A stretch of 64,000 nucleotides of DNA from Planococcus citri. Its lineage: Eukaryota; Arthropoda; Insecta; Hemiptera; Pseudococcidae. The translations under genes were made by a program, and so were the position numbers. Below, piece by piece: positions 34,720 through 45,773 of the stretch. The stretch is taken from positions 30,244,559-30,308,558 of the forward strand of contig NC_088680.1 in NCBI RefSeq assembly GCF_950023065.1, written 5' to 3'. Under the pieces are notes generated by a model, which made no database searches, was not told where the DNA came from, and worked only from the letters and a program-made list of their open reading frames with translations. The first letter of the stretch is position 1. Every line of letters starts with the position of its first letter.

Positions 34720-35006
34720 TTAATACAGTTTAAATAAAGTACCAAAGCTTATGCGTAGTTTTCTGACGATATGAAGTTCTTTCAGAACAAAAAAAAATGC
34801 TCTTTTGAAAAGATCTTTGACCGTATCAACAACATTGACTGATTTCATAACCGGAATGCGCCACAACCAACGGTTTGATGCTACAAGAACAATTTTATCT
34901 AATTCCGGAATTTCGGTGAAAATTTGATGGTTTGAATTTGAATTGCAAAGTAGCGTAGGTCGAATAATAAAATCAAGGTTTTGTGAGTTCCAGTACAACG
35001 AATAGT
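34720..35006 (-). CDS. Candidate terminal coding exon
   Basis: On the minus strand an acceptor-like site (ctcatatttttAG, AG at 35008-35007) is followed by 94 open codons to a TAA at 34720-34722. The product reads like a real protein, with balanced codons and clear amphipathic stretches (ELDKIVLVASNRWLWRIPVM, then VNVVDTVKDLFKRAFFFVLK). The family is not recognised. The open frame extends further upstream, so the acceptor choice is uncertain. The candidate ORFs at 35599-35871 and 36457-36720 lie on the same strand and could belong to the same gene. No polyadenylation signal was found nearby. Confidence 0.4.
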
Positions 35007-35598
35007 CTAAAAATATGAGTTCGACAGTGCAAAGGCCTTCAATTTTTCCAAAAAAATGACAAGAATCAATTTTTTCAAAACACCTTGACAATCGTCGAAA
35101 ATGGTTCAGATAACTTTCAAGTACTTACATTCATCAAATCCTGTATTGACCACCCAATTTTACACCAAAATGCTGATGGTCCTCAAAATTTCCAGCAAAA
35201 TTAATCCACGGCATATCGTCAGCAAGACTCTACTGAAAGATTAAATTTGAGGGATTCGAAGAGAGTGCAAAAGGATTTAAAACAACTCTGCAAAATCCTC
35301 CGAAACATCTGAACTTCCTTGAAATCAGTGTAAATAAGTTCAAGTATCGGTGAAAATGGTTTAAATTCAAGTCAAATCGAGAAAAAAATATTGATACACA
35401 TTTTTCAGTTTTTTTTCTACAATTGATAATTTTTAAAGAATTTTTCAAGCTATGGCTGTAGCTTTTGTGCCTTGAAACAATTCATGTGGTAGAAATCATC
35501 CTGAGAAATTGACATAATTTTTTTCGAGGGTTTTCTCGAATTTACGCGAAGCTTTCGAAGCAGATTTCAAGATCGTTGTTTTAGTTTTAAAAATTTAG

Positions 35599-35871
35599 CT
35601 AGTTATACAGTCGAGTACCTCCACCTTTGCGCCTGGTTTCAATTTTTTTCAACTGAACAGCCCAAGGTAGCGTAAAATCTCTGAAAATCATATTTTGAGA
35701 GATACTTGTACTTTTGCCCCTCCATAAATCGGCGACGAAAAATCGTTCGTGTGGCTGGAGATTTAAATGAGAAGTACCAGCTTCACTTTCGTGTATAACT
35801 TGCCTTCTTTCTCGAGATTTTTCGTAATGATGAAATCGAATCACGACACTTTCGTAATCCTCGATCTCCCC
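35599..35871 (-). CDS. Candidate exon, unrecognised
   Basis: 90 open codons on the minus strand from just after a TGA (35872-35874) to a TAG at 35599. The sequence is charged and varied (HHYEKSRERRQVIHESEAGT, then NLQPHERFFVADLWRGKS) and quite unlike the A/T-run background. There is no in-frame ATG at its start, and I could not find a convincing acceptor. It may be an exon with an unseen boundary, an old coding fragment or chance. Confidence 0.3.
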   Translation of the reverse strand, partial: GEIEDYESVVIRFHHYEKSRERRQVIHESEAGTSHLNLQPHERFFVADLWRGKSTSISQNMIFRDFTLPWAVQLKKIETRRKGGGTRLYN

Positions 35872-36456
35872 TCACCCATCGAGATAAAATTCATCTCAAT
35901 ACAGATATCGACGCTAATACATATATCGCGATTGTAGCGAAATTAGATATTTTACGTAGATTTTTTCTTTCGTATGGTGGGTGAATTTTTTCGAATTGGA
36001 GAAAATCTAAGAAAATCACACGATAATCGTATTCACTTACATTTTAATTTGATTGAGAATAAAATTCCATTTTGGTCTTCTACTGGATGATTGTCTGAAT
36101 GACGATAATCAATACCTGATTTATCTATATATTATTTTCCAGGTTTAAATTACCCAAATAAATTCTGAGATGGGGTTGAAATCACTTTTGAAAAATCAAC
36201 TTAATTTCTTCTTTAAAGGTTTCTCGAATTAAGACCCCTTTCTCTTAGAACAGGTCTAACAGACACGAATTATTTTTAAATTTTAATCATCAACCAGAAT
36301 TCTTTCACAGTGCGTTTGAACGATATGGTGGGTAATTTTAGCTTCACATTCGCTTGAATTATCCTTCTACTTATGTTCTATCGTATTGTGCTCTGACAGC
36401 ATTATTCATATCGTAAACGAGATTAGATGTGGGTATCGAATTTTGATTTTCGTGTA

Positions 36457-36720
36457 CTACCTCGAGTCAGTCTTTCTCTGAATCGTTTCCCCTGCTCTTT
36501 GCAACTTTTGCCAAATGTTTAGAAAATGTAGGAGGTTACGTTGGAATGTCAAGTTCTTCTTGTTCCCACATCTCAAATCATTCACCTTTTTGCCAAAGCA
36601 GGGAAAACAACGAAACTTGCAAAACGATGATTCGAATAGCGTCGAATTTGCAGCTGTTGACGTTATCTCAACCTCGTATATGGCGTGATTAAAACGTACA
36701 TGAGAGCTATACGATGGCAT
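36457..36720 (-). CDS. Candidate 5' coding exon or small ORF
   Basis: A true ATG (36720-36718) opens 87 codons on the minus strand with balanced usage (start MPSYSSHVRFNHAIYEVEIT) to a TAG at 36457. It contains a cysteine cluster (FCKFRCFPCFGKK). The cluster is followed by a good internal donor (aaaaaG|GTGAAT), so the coding part may end there in phase 0 and splice on. Not recognised. It might be the first exon of the unit suggested by 35599-35871 and 34720-35006, but I could not join the phases convincingly. Confidence 0.33.
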   Translation of the reverse strand: MPSYSSHVRFNHAIYEVEITSTAANSTLFESSFCKFRCFPCFGKKVNDLRCGNKKNLTFQRNLLHFLNIWQKLQRAGETIQRKTDSR

Positions 36721-38528
36721 ACGAGTTGATAATTACAATTTTCAGCTCGCAGGGTTTGATAATTTTCGACATTGTTGGCTCGAAAACGCAAATATAGAAA
36801 CAGTTCAAATCAACAAGTTCAGTGACCTGACCTTGACTTTCGAGTGAACTTCCACGTAAAAAATTTCCCAATCTGTCGCCATTAGGCTTTTTGTGTCAGA
36901 TAACTTTCGAAGCCAAAAATTTTGGCAGGTTGGATAGACGTATGAGAGCAAATACGTAGGTATCTCAATACGTTTTCAAATCCTTGCCTAATTCGTGCTC
37001 CCGATATGTTCCATTATATCATCTACCTACGCGAATACACGACGCATATAGTATAAATCTGTTGTACGAGCCCGAGCAAAGCACAGCTCAACTTCCACGT
37101 CGGTGAAAATTAAAATTTAATGTCGTCGAAAATTTGCAAACAACGAGATGAAATTTTATAGAGAACCAAAGCCAGCCATCTCGATTATGTTTATATTTCC
37201 AAACCACTCAAAATATAAAACATTGTTGTCCCTCATTCTCTCCGTCTCTCATCGCTCTCGTTGGTTCGCTCGTTTCTTTTTTCTCTTTCTCTCTCTTTTT
37301 TTCCCATTCATTCATCCCATCGCATCGTGGTGGCTTAGTAATCCGGCACCTATGTTTTGGTTATTTTTTACGCAATCCTGTCGCACCCTTTTATCGGGCT
37401 TTTTTCGTCCCTTTAAATGTAATCTTCAATTCGGTGAGCGGAATTTTTTTGCGAGCCTTTTTGACAGCATTTTAAGCGTTTTATCACGTTCGCCGTGTAT
37501 TATTTCAACGCCCGGATGGATGGCGGTGGCGTTCGCGTGGCTGGCGTGGGTTTTTTTCTCGAGCTTCGCGCGTTATCTTTGGCGCGGATGATACGTTTTT
37601 GAGATCTGGGCTCGTGAGTCCGGTCTCGGTTAATTTTTTACATGCTCGGAGATTACCTATATAGCGAACTTGTAGGGTGTAGAAGAGTTGAGGAAATGGA
37701 CGAGATACGTCGTGGAAAAATTAATTCCTACGTCTCGAGTGCGGATTCTGGACAAGTGGATAATGTCATGTGCTATTTCTATCATGTAGGTAGAGATAGA
37801 TGACTGGATGGAAGTTAGGGGGGGGGGCGTAGGAGAAAAAAAAACTCGATTTTTTCTTATTTACGATTATACCTGAGGATGGTAAAATAATAAAAGGATT
37901 TTAATTGCTATCGAAAATTTTCAACTCGATTACACAATCACAACTACTCGTACGTGGCTTGAAAAATATAGCCAAGTGTGAAATGGAAAAATAGCAGAGA
38001 AAAAACACATCCCTCCATAGAGATTAGGCAGCATTTAGCACCGAACGAAAAACGAAATAACACCGAAAAAAAAATACACCAACGAAACGTTATCTCTCGC
38101 AATTTTTAATTTATTTTTCACGGCTGTAAATTTTAACTCAATTTGCGCCGGTATTAATTAAAATATGTTTATGTTGGTATCGGATGCGGTAATTAGAATT
38201 TATTGTTCGGGGTTTTCATTCGTATTTTCAAGTGTGCCCAGAGAATCCGAGTAACTACACGAATAGCGTCGAGTGACTGGTATACGCTGTGTTTGTTCAG
38301 CGTTTGAAAATGAATTTGATAAATGAGGTGGAGGTTTTTTTTTTCTTCTCGCACCGAAGCTGGCGATGGTGATTTTTTTCTGCGGTTTTGCGAGTGTTGA
38401 ATTTTTTTGGGCGAGATGATTGTTCTGTTTGGAAGATTTTTTTTAAAATGAGGGGTTGTTTTATATTTTGAAAATCAAAAATGGGTCGTGGATTGATGGA
38501 ATTATACAAAAATTGAGAGGGAGGCAGA
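36721..38528. other. CT-rich and AT-rich interval, no gene supported
   Basis: 37200-37600 is CT-rich and CG-rich with a 147-codon frame that is hydrophobic because of CT-repeat composition. No splice signals or motifs were seen. The remainder holds poly-A and poly-G runs (for example at about 37818). Confidence 0.3.
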
Positions 38529-38800
38529 TCATCGCATCTGCTGGCCTACGACTCGAATGAATGAAGTCTTGGTTCCACGAGTACCACTTAATTTGACCAC
38601 GAGTACCACTTGAATTTGATCTATTGGAAACAGTTGACGATTGACGATACAGTAAAATAATGGCTGTTTTAATTGAAGCCATAAATTGGCATTACTTATT
38701 TGAGTCCAGTCGATAGAGGTTCACATCATCGCCTCAGCAGGTCTACGACTCGAATGAATGAAGTCTTGGTTCTACGAGTACCACTTGAATCTGAGATATG
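38529..38800 (+). repeat. Two direct copies of an actcgaatgaatgaagtctt repeat
   Basis: The block tctgctggcctacgactcga, tgaatgaagtcttggttcc and acgagtaccactt (about 38529-38612) recurs at about 38725-38800 (cagcaggtctacgactcga, tgaatgaagtcttggttct, acgagtaccacttgaat). Inside the first copy, cacgagtaccactt is itself duplicated in tandem. The intervening sequence is unrelated. Confidence 0.75.
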
Positions 38801-39364
38801 TATTACGCACAGAAATATAACGCCATAATGTACTTATCCAACACGAAATACGGATCGTGATTTTGTTTGCAATACGATTTTTTCACTTTCGAGTTTCACA
38901 ATATTACGAGAATAGTAACGTTTTGCAGTTGTTGAGGTTTCTTATATCGAAGTTTCGAGAAAAGTTGTGAAGAAGAATCGGATGAAATACCGACGACCTG
39001 AATTTAAGCTGCTCAAACTAATTTTTTGATTTTCGAATAATTTTTGAAAAACCAAAATTGACCATTTTTGGCGATTATTTATGCTTTTCAACATTTTTTT
39101 TTACATCTTTGTTCAGTAAACGCCATGAAAATTAGTCCTAGAAATTCATTTCAACTCTCATGAACTGAATTTCAGCATTTCTGGTCATTCTGAATCTGAA
39201 GTCTGCAGCACGATTTTGATTTTAATTTTTCATATTTCCTCTGGAGATGAGGATTTTTCTGGTAGTTTTTCTTTTGCAATAGCATTGAATTTGTTTTACT
39301 ATCTATCCCAAAATAATGAAACTTGAATAATGACTTGTAATGGTTAGTCTGTAAAGTCACTTAC

Positions 39365-39604
39365 CTCATGGAACGAGATTATGCTAGTACATTGAGTAAT
39401 TGAACTTTTCTGCCCAGATGGGTAATTGAAAATAGGAACGTGCATCGCAATATTATAAGGATCTGTAATAATGGCGCTGCAATTAACAGCACCATACACA
39501 GGCCTCTTTTTCCTTATTAGAAAGGTCTCGTTATTCTGTCTAGTAATTAATTGCATTGATGCTATAGCATCCTGATACGAAACTCCCAAATTATTTTTAA
39601 AATC
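39365..39604 (-). CDS. Candidate internal coding exon with strong splice sites
   Basis: On the minus strand 80 open codons are bounded by an acceptor (cgtcatctacAG, AG at 39606-39605) and a perfect donor (catgaG|GTAAGT, GT at 39364-39363), phase 0 at both ends. The open frame extends upstream to 39649. The product is varied and protein-like (GVSYQDAIASMQLITRQNNE, then RPVYGAVNCSAIITDPYNIA, then HVPIFNYPSGQKSSITQCTS) with two cysteines. I do not recognise the family. A foldback element follows in the upstream direction (39780 onward), so any upstream exon lies beyond it. This is the best host-exon candidate in the window. Confidence 0.55.
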
Positions 39605-39779
39605 CTGTAGATGACGTGGAACTTCATTATTTATAGGAAACCAAGGATTTCATTTGGTTAAAGCTTATTCTGGATCTGTTCAGCGAGTTCATTCGCATTT
39701 GAACCAATTTCCAGACGAAAAAAACTCGGAATAGTTTCTTAAAGCAATTCGTGCAAAGATCTAAAATTTTCTATTCGTT

Positions 39780-40285
39780 GAGAAATTTTTGAAATTTGTA
39801 CGAATGGATGTATGTATCTCTTGTCTGAGAAACCAACCACCGAATCTGAATTTTACTATTTTGAACTATTCCGAAGCTTCGTGGGCGATTTTCGATTTCT
39901 CCAGAATTTTGAAATTTCTGCAGTAGACGCGCCAAATGGTATTGGACAGTTGAAAATCGAGTTGTGGCTTATTTTCGATATGTTTTACAAGTTTAACGAT
40001 TTGCAGGCGGACAATGCAAATAATCAGACATTTTGAATGGCTGAAATAAGGCGATAAACTCGCTGAACCTGGTGAGAATGCCACAACTCAATTTTTAGCT
40101 GACCTAATTGCCTAATCCTCGGGTCTTCTGGAGAAATTTGAAAATAAATAGGTATGGAGAATTCGGAGGTCGCCCAAAAAGCTTCCAGAATGGCACGAAA
40201 TGATGAAATTCGGATTCCGGGCGAAAGTTTTAGACAAGATGCAGTAATTTGTGCAAATTTCAAAACATTTTCCTACAAATACATA
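39780..40285. repeat. Foldback element, ctccagaa-ctgaaaatcgag family, copy 1
   Basis: The left arm (39780-39990) includes gatttctccagaattttgaa and cagttgaaaatcgagttgtg. The right arm (40070-40285) includes the complements cacaactcaatttttagctg and cttctggagaaatttgaaaa. The outer parts also pair (gaaatttgtacgaatgg against tgtgcaaatttc). Sequences of the same family make up 49140-49760. No terminal duplication was identified. Confidence 0.65.
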
Positions 40286-41306
40286 ATTTTTGATTTTTTT
40301 GAATTTTTTTCTCACGAATAGACGGTTGAAAAAGAAAACATTCGAGTTTTGTGAGCCTGCAAATGAGATCAACAGTGGATTAACTCGTGAAACAAGTCGA
40401 AAAATAACCCACAACTGGATTTTCTGTTACTCAAATTGATTTCCTCGCTTTCCTGGAGCATTTAAAAAATTCTAAAGAAATAGACTATGGAAGTTCCAGA
40501 TTGACCGGTAATGGCGAAATCCGGTTCATTGGAGTTGTATTAGTTTCAGGAGTAATTTTCCTAATTTTTACTGAATAAATTGTTTGAATACCTATAATTT
40601 TTTTTTTGTTGGAAAATAAATCGGCCATCAATACTTAATCAATGTTGGAAATTGAGCTGCTGAAATTTCAGTTGCGAGGGTTGCTGACCATGCTCTTTTT
40701 AAAAATCTCGATTCCGTTCACATCGAAGGCTGACTTATCGAACGATTCCCTTGTTATTTGCTTAATCAATCGTATCGATTAAGCATTCCTACTTATTTTT
40801 CAAAATGTTTTCTTTGAAGTTTGGAAAAATTTCAAAACCATCTGATCGCGTTGCTTAGAAGAGCTTCGCGAGTAAACTCCTCTGGATCAATTTTTAAAAA
40901 TATCAAAAATTTAGCGCACGCATTTTCCAACTTTACTGAATAAGCATTTTTTCACCGATATCGCACCGTAAAATACCTACTTATGTGTAATCTAGAAAAA
41001 AAAAAGAATGGTCCGAATTCTAGGACAATGAACTTACTTATGTTCGAGTAGATGTTGAAGTTTGAAATGACCGAAGATTAGCTGAAAAAGCTATCGATAG
41101 GCAATAAGCATCAACCTTTTTGCAATCAGCGAATAGAAACAAATTATTACCGAATTCTCTTAAGGTCAAATCTGACAATCTGTTCCGAAGTTTGATTTTT
41201 GTGTAAATCTAATTCGTGTTCAGAACAAGACGTTAGGTACTTTCGACGAATCCATTTGCTCCGCCGTTACGGTTGATCCATTCTGCAGGAATAGATCAAA
41301 TAGCGA
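40286..41306. other. AT-rich interval, no gene supported
   Basis: Nothing specific seen. The open frame on the minus strand near 40112-40414 overlaps the foldback arm and is discounted. Confidence 0.3.
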
Positions 41307-41606
41307 TTAACTGTTTGTTAGCTTCTCTTTGTTAAAACTGTCCGGTAAACTTTCCAGTAGATTCTGTTTCTGAAAATCGCAGGTGACATCGGTACTGTTT
41401 AAAACTGGATCGAATAGATGAAGTACAGAATCGTTGACTTGTTCTCTTTTCGCCAAACTGTCCGGTGAACTTTGAATCACATCATGTTTACTTACTTCAG
41501 TCACTAGTGACATCTTTATTATTTAAAACTGGATCGAATTCAAAAAGAATGGAATCGTTGACTAGTTCTCTTTTCTCTGCCATCACAACGTACCTACTGA
41601 ACAAAC
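41307..41606 (-). CDS. Tandemly duplicated acidic coding module (candidate last exon)
   Basis: On the minus strand two copies of a unit of about 125 bp encode KRELVNDSILFEFDPVLNN and KREQVNDSVLHLFDPVLNS. The shared order is KRE-x-VNDS, FDPVLN and DVT, then (at DNA level) a tccggacagt/accggacagt block. Copy one begins at an ATG (41583-41581, MAEKREL) and stops at a TGA right after its DVTSD. Copy two is open in the next frame and stops at 41307. Protein-level conservation between the units, with mostly synonymous-looking changes, suggests past coding selection. A tandem acceptor CAGTAG lies just upstream (about 41606-41600). In either choice it would join in frame to the donor at 42539. Function unknown. 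Confidence 0.4.
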
Positions 41607-41989
41607 ACTACGGACGCGTTGCTACGTAAAATATCAAAGTGCGCGTATAACTCATAGAATGGCACATAACACGTTACGTATTATAATAAATTTCAAGTAT
41701 TGCTTTGCTTCACATGTTTTTTCAAATTTGAAATTTTTGTACAATGATTTGTAAATTTGATAACAGTCTTACCATAAACTCACACAGCCCTGGGCCCAAA
41801 TGTCCGTGCACAGCATTACGATAAATTGTCTAAAGTGCGCATTATTAATTAGATAATAAAGATAAAGATCGATTTTATTTTCAATCAAATTGCTTATAAA
41901 ATGCTTCAAAATTACACATCTTTTAAAACCGCATTCACTGTGTTGGTGTTTTGTTTTGATACTATAATGGACGAAGAGAAAATTCATCT

Positions 41990-42281
41990 TAAAATCTAAT
42001 GGGCCAATGAGCAACCAAGAAACGAACAATAGGTAACGTTGTTTTGAAATAATTTTATTTTCGCGAATGGCGAGACACAAAAACGTATTGGTTTGGTTTC
42101 TTGGTTGCTCTAGGTATACGGTATTACATACGTTTCTAAATGAAAATGTAATACCGTATAGAGCAACCAAGAAGCCAAACCATTCGTTTGTGTGTGCTCG
42201 CCATTCGCGAAAATAAAATTATTTCAAAACAACGTTACCTATTGTTCGTTTCTTGGTTGCTCATTGGCCCATTAGATTTTA
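41990..42281. mobile_element. Near-perfect 292 bp palindromic MITE
   Basis: Outer ends taaaatctaatgggccaatg and cattggcccattagatttta are perfect reverse complements. Pairing continues almost unbroken: gagcaaccaagaaacgaaca against tgttcgtttcttggttgctc, ttgttttgaaataattttat against ataaaattatttcaaaacaa, and tacggtattacat against atgtaataccgta. The loop is only about 20 bp near 42136. It is a hairpin MITE with very little divergence between arms, so it is young or recently gene-converted. No clear target duplication was found beyond the palindrome ends. Confidence 0.88.
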
Positions 42282-42539
42282 GGATTATATTTATATAAGC
42301 TGTTATTAGCTTATACATACATTATACGTACTTCTGCCGAGCTGTGGTACTGACCCTTGGAATCGAATCGCTGCTATTTTCGTTTGAAATTTCGAATCAA
42401 CAGAACCCATGCTACTGTCATGAGCAAGATTGTGCTTTCTGAGTGCAAGACTTGCTTGATGAGTTTTATGCTCTGAATATATGTTGTTTTTATAGTTTTG
42501 TGTATGAAAACCGAACAGTAATTCAATACGTATACGTAC

Positions 42540-42655
42540 CATAAAGACTTTTGCTTGAATAATCGTGGGATTTTAATATCTACACGAGCTGAAGACAATA
42601 ATGATCTTGAGGTTTTGTTGAATTGAATCTCACACCTTATCATTTTGATTGACAT
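42540..42655 (-). CDS. Candidate first coding exon, possible partner of 41307-41606
   Basis: On the minus strand an ATG (42655-42653) opens 38 codons (start MSIKMIRCEIQFNKTSRSLL) up to a donor ctttatG|GTACGT (GT at 42539-42538), phase 2. Joining to either half of the CAGTAG acceptor near 41600 keeps the frame open into the MAEKREL exon. The predicted product is about 70 residues. The intron would contain the 292 bp palindrome. The pairing is inference from phase compatibility alone. Confidence 0.33.
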
Positions 42656-42984
42656 TGTGTACGTAGGTAATGCATGTGAAGTCTTAATCGTGCGTTATGT
42701 GTGTCTTTTTATTGCATGTTATATTGTTTGTTCTTTCGGTGGGATTCGGATCGCCGACTTTTCAATTTTTGGAAGAGTGTACGGTGATTTGACGTGTGTT
42801 TCATTTCGCAGATTTTCAAACTATACCTAGTGGCAAAAAAATAACGTAGGCCGGTTTTATGATATATAATAATATTATGCTCAACATGTTCAACATTATG
42901 TTTAAAACGCTTTTATCAGTGTGATATTTGGCCCTAGCAGAAAATGATCTCTGGTGTTTTCAGTCGTTTAACCCTTTCGAGGTT

Positions 42985-43760
42985 CTCAAAGTTGAATGAA
43001 CCCAAATTGAAGATCTGATGATTTCATCAAGTTGCCAGTATCCAGAGAACGTGGAATGGTCGTCTGGTGGAAAAAGAATAAATAAAATGCGAAGTTATGT
43101 CGCCAAGAGAGCTTTTTTCTCCATACATGTTAAAATCGCGTCGAACATCAAAAAACAAAATTTTCAGTATCTAATTTAATTATTTAGAAATGAAAATTTA
43201 GTTACAGGAAATGGTAACTTATCTGGTGATTTCTGTGGCCAAAATTTTGCTCTTGTTTGAATGAAATTTTCAGACAACACATACAGTCGATAACTGAGTC
43301 GAAAATGAGACGTGAAATCTTATCTAAATTTCAAGCATGAAAAAATATTCATTGGGTGAAAATGGAAACTATCCATTGTCTATTTGTCATAGCTAAATAA
43401 GATTTTATGCCTGATTTACGACTCAGTGATCAATTCCACGAGCTGTCTGAAAACCTCATTCAAACAACAGCAATGCATTGGCCTCAGAAATCATCAGATT
43501 AATTACGATGCTTCGTATTTTTTTGATTTGAGAAGAAAAATTGTTTTTGGATTTTCGACTGCTCACTTTTGTGTTTTTATTCATTCTTTCTCCAGAAAAT
43601 TCGATGGTATCGTGTTTTCAAAATATCTGGTAATTTCTTTTTTTAGTTGCCTAGCCTTTACTTTACAAGTCACTCACTTTTTTCAGATTTCCTCTTTTGC
43701 GACGTGATTTTTTTTTTGAATGATTTTTCTTCTATGACGAAATCACCAGATCTTCAATTT
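42985..43760. repeat. Foldback element of about 780 bp
   Basis: The outer arms pair: aacccaaattgaagatctg near 43000 against cagatcttcaatttgggtt near 43748. The inner arms pair: tgatttctgtggccaaaatt near 43228 against tgatttctgaggccaatgca in the reverse strand near 43475, gaatgaaattttcagacaac near 43259 against gctgtctgaaaacctcattc near 43441, and actgagtcgaaaatgagacg against ttacgactcagtgatc. The centre is near 43370. The open frames inside it are incidental. Confidence 0.65.
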
Positions 43761-44078
43761 GGGTTATCTCAAACTATGAGAAACTTGAAAAATATGACAT
43801 TTTCAAATATTTCATATCATCCCAAGCACAATTTATGCAGTTTGAGTCTGAAATTCTCTTCCACACATGTAGTAGGTGTAAAAAAAACTATGTAAACCGT
43901 TCGATTTACGTGCGGTTCGATTTTTAGGCCAAATGGCCAGCTGCATGAGAGCGGTCCGCGGGGTAAAACACGAGAAAAAAATTACTACCGAACGTTTATT
44001 TGTTTAAGGCTAAATCGGCTTTAGCTCGGCGGGATTTTTTCAATACGTTTATCTATTATTTTTGCGTTCTGTCGCATA

Positions 44079-44183
44079 ATGGACTCTGGCGGTGTAGCAG
44101 AGTATGGTAGCCCAGCTCTCACAGCTGAACCAGGCACCAAGGGCGATACACGGAGGTCCCACTCCTCATCGCGAATATGGTAA
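44079..44183 (+). CDS. Candidate first coding exon
   Basis: An ATG at 44079 opens 34 codons with strongly non-background composition (start MDSGGVAEYGSPALTAEPGT, then KGDTRRSHSSSRIW). It reaches a donor-like site atatG|GTAAAA (GT at 44180-44181), whose intronic bases supply a TAA. The product is Gly/Ser/Arg-rich and looks like the disordered N-terminus of a cytoplasmic protein. Bases are GC-rich here only, inside an AT-rich region, which favours coding. The overlapping frame from 44104 is likely a shadow. No downstream exon identified. Confidence 0.42.
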   Translation: MDSGGVAEYGSPALTAEPGTKGDTRRSHSSSRIW

Positions 44184-45251
44184 AAATTTTACACAGATTA
44201 AACGGATTTGTTGTACGAGGGAGATTTATTTATTTTTTTGCGCCGCGGTAGCGCGGGTGGCTGCTTTGCTGTGCCGATGTGACTGGACGTAGTCGTGCAC
44301 GTCGTTTTAGTTCGCTGTTTTTTTCTCTTCTTTTTAGATGGGGGTGTCTACTCTGTTCCCCCTTTTTTTTATGTATTTAGCTATTCTTCGATTTCGATTT
44401 CTCGCACATATGTGTGTGAGAATTTGCTAATGGTAATGATTGCATCAATAGTGGAAGAATGCAAAGAAGATGCAGATCGCCGGGTGATTATAGAAAGTTC
44501 CTAGTGGGCTATACCGGGTTGTACATTTTCAATGCCCATGTTGAAAATTAGCTTTCAAACGAGATAGTAATGATGACCAGGAGAATATGATTTCCGGTGT
44601 AGCAACTGCCCTCTTACACTTTTTCTAAAATGGTCTTGAAAATGGTGAAGTATTTTTCGTTTCGCATTCATGAGGAAAATTTGATGATAACTTCGTCGTT
44701 TTGTCAATTTATCCACCTTTACGATGCTCTCCGCTAATGTTCTGGAAAGACAAAAAAAAAAAACTTACGTCATATTTAGGTCACTTCTGCAAAATACACC
44801 AAATATCGGAAACTTTCTCGTAAATGCTCGAGAAACTAGTTTTGCAAAAGTATTAGTACCTATCAACAAACAATATCAATCCTTCGACTTTCCGAAGAAG
44901 CTTTAACATTTTCAATAGAAAAGATAAAGCTAAAAAACAGGAAAAAATCGAACTCGAGTCATCACTCATTTTGAAAAATAGGGGTTTCCTTGAAACGAGT
45001 TTGTTGATTTCCAAAGCGAAATTTGAAAATCCGGACAGAAGAAAAGGTCCACATGAAAAATTGAAATGAAATTCTGAGAATTTTTTTCAAATTTTCTAAA
45101 GGGTTATTTCTAAAACATCAAACTTTTTCATATCATACTCGAAATAGGTACCTTATTTTGCATTTTGTCCTATGGGACAAGCATTTGTTCCAATTCTGGA
45201 ATTGTGGAGCATGTAATGGGCTCACTAGAGAACCTCATGAAGTGCCCCCCC

Positions 45252-45773
45252 CGGATTTGGATGGAAAGCGGCATCAGTGGTGTAGCCCTTATCCCAAGTA
45301 CCACACCATTAAAATTTTAGCCACCAATTTTGGAAATTTTGAATTTTCAAATTTTCAAAAACCGATATCCCAATGTTCAGGTTTACCCATTGCGTTGTCG
45401 TGGGAATATTTTGACCCGCGCGTTTGACCAATGGGCATGTTTCATTTTCCCTTTCAACTAAATTTTTCAAGTCATGGGTCTCAAAGATTATTAAAATTCT
45501 TCATTTTCGATGAAAATTTGAATACTTCTTGAAAGATGTAGCATGAAAAATTCGGTTGAATGGAAAAACGAAAGAAGCTCTTTGTACAAGCGCGTGGATC
45601 AAAATTTTCTCACAACACCGTGGAAAAGACCTAAGCGACGGCGGCGTAGCGATTTTTGACAATTTCATGATTCGAAATTTTGCTGTGCTACCTAGCTAAA
45701 CTAATAATTGGCAGCTGAAATTTTAATGGTGTGGGTAAAAGGCTGCCAATGAGATCACTTTCTATCCAAATCG
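45252..45773. repeat. Foldback element of about 520 bp
   Basis: Outer ends cggatttggatggaaagcgg and actttctatccaaatcgcta pair imperfectly. Further in, accacaccattaaaatttta at about 45300 pairs with gaaattttaatggtgtgggt at about 45718, and tgggaatattttgacccgcg with gcgcgtggatcaaaattttc. No target duplication identified. Confidence 0.65.

Noticed and set aside
37148..37591. 147-codon plus-strand frame
   Set aside because: Driven by CT-rich low-complexity sequence; it looks membrane-like only because of repeats.
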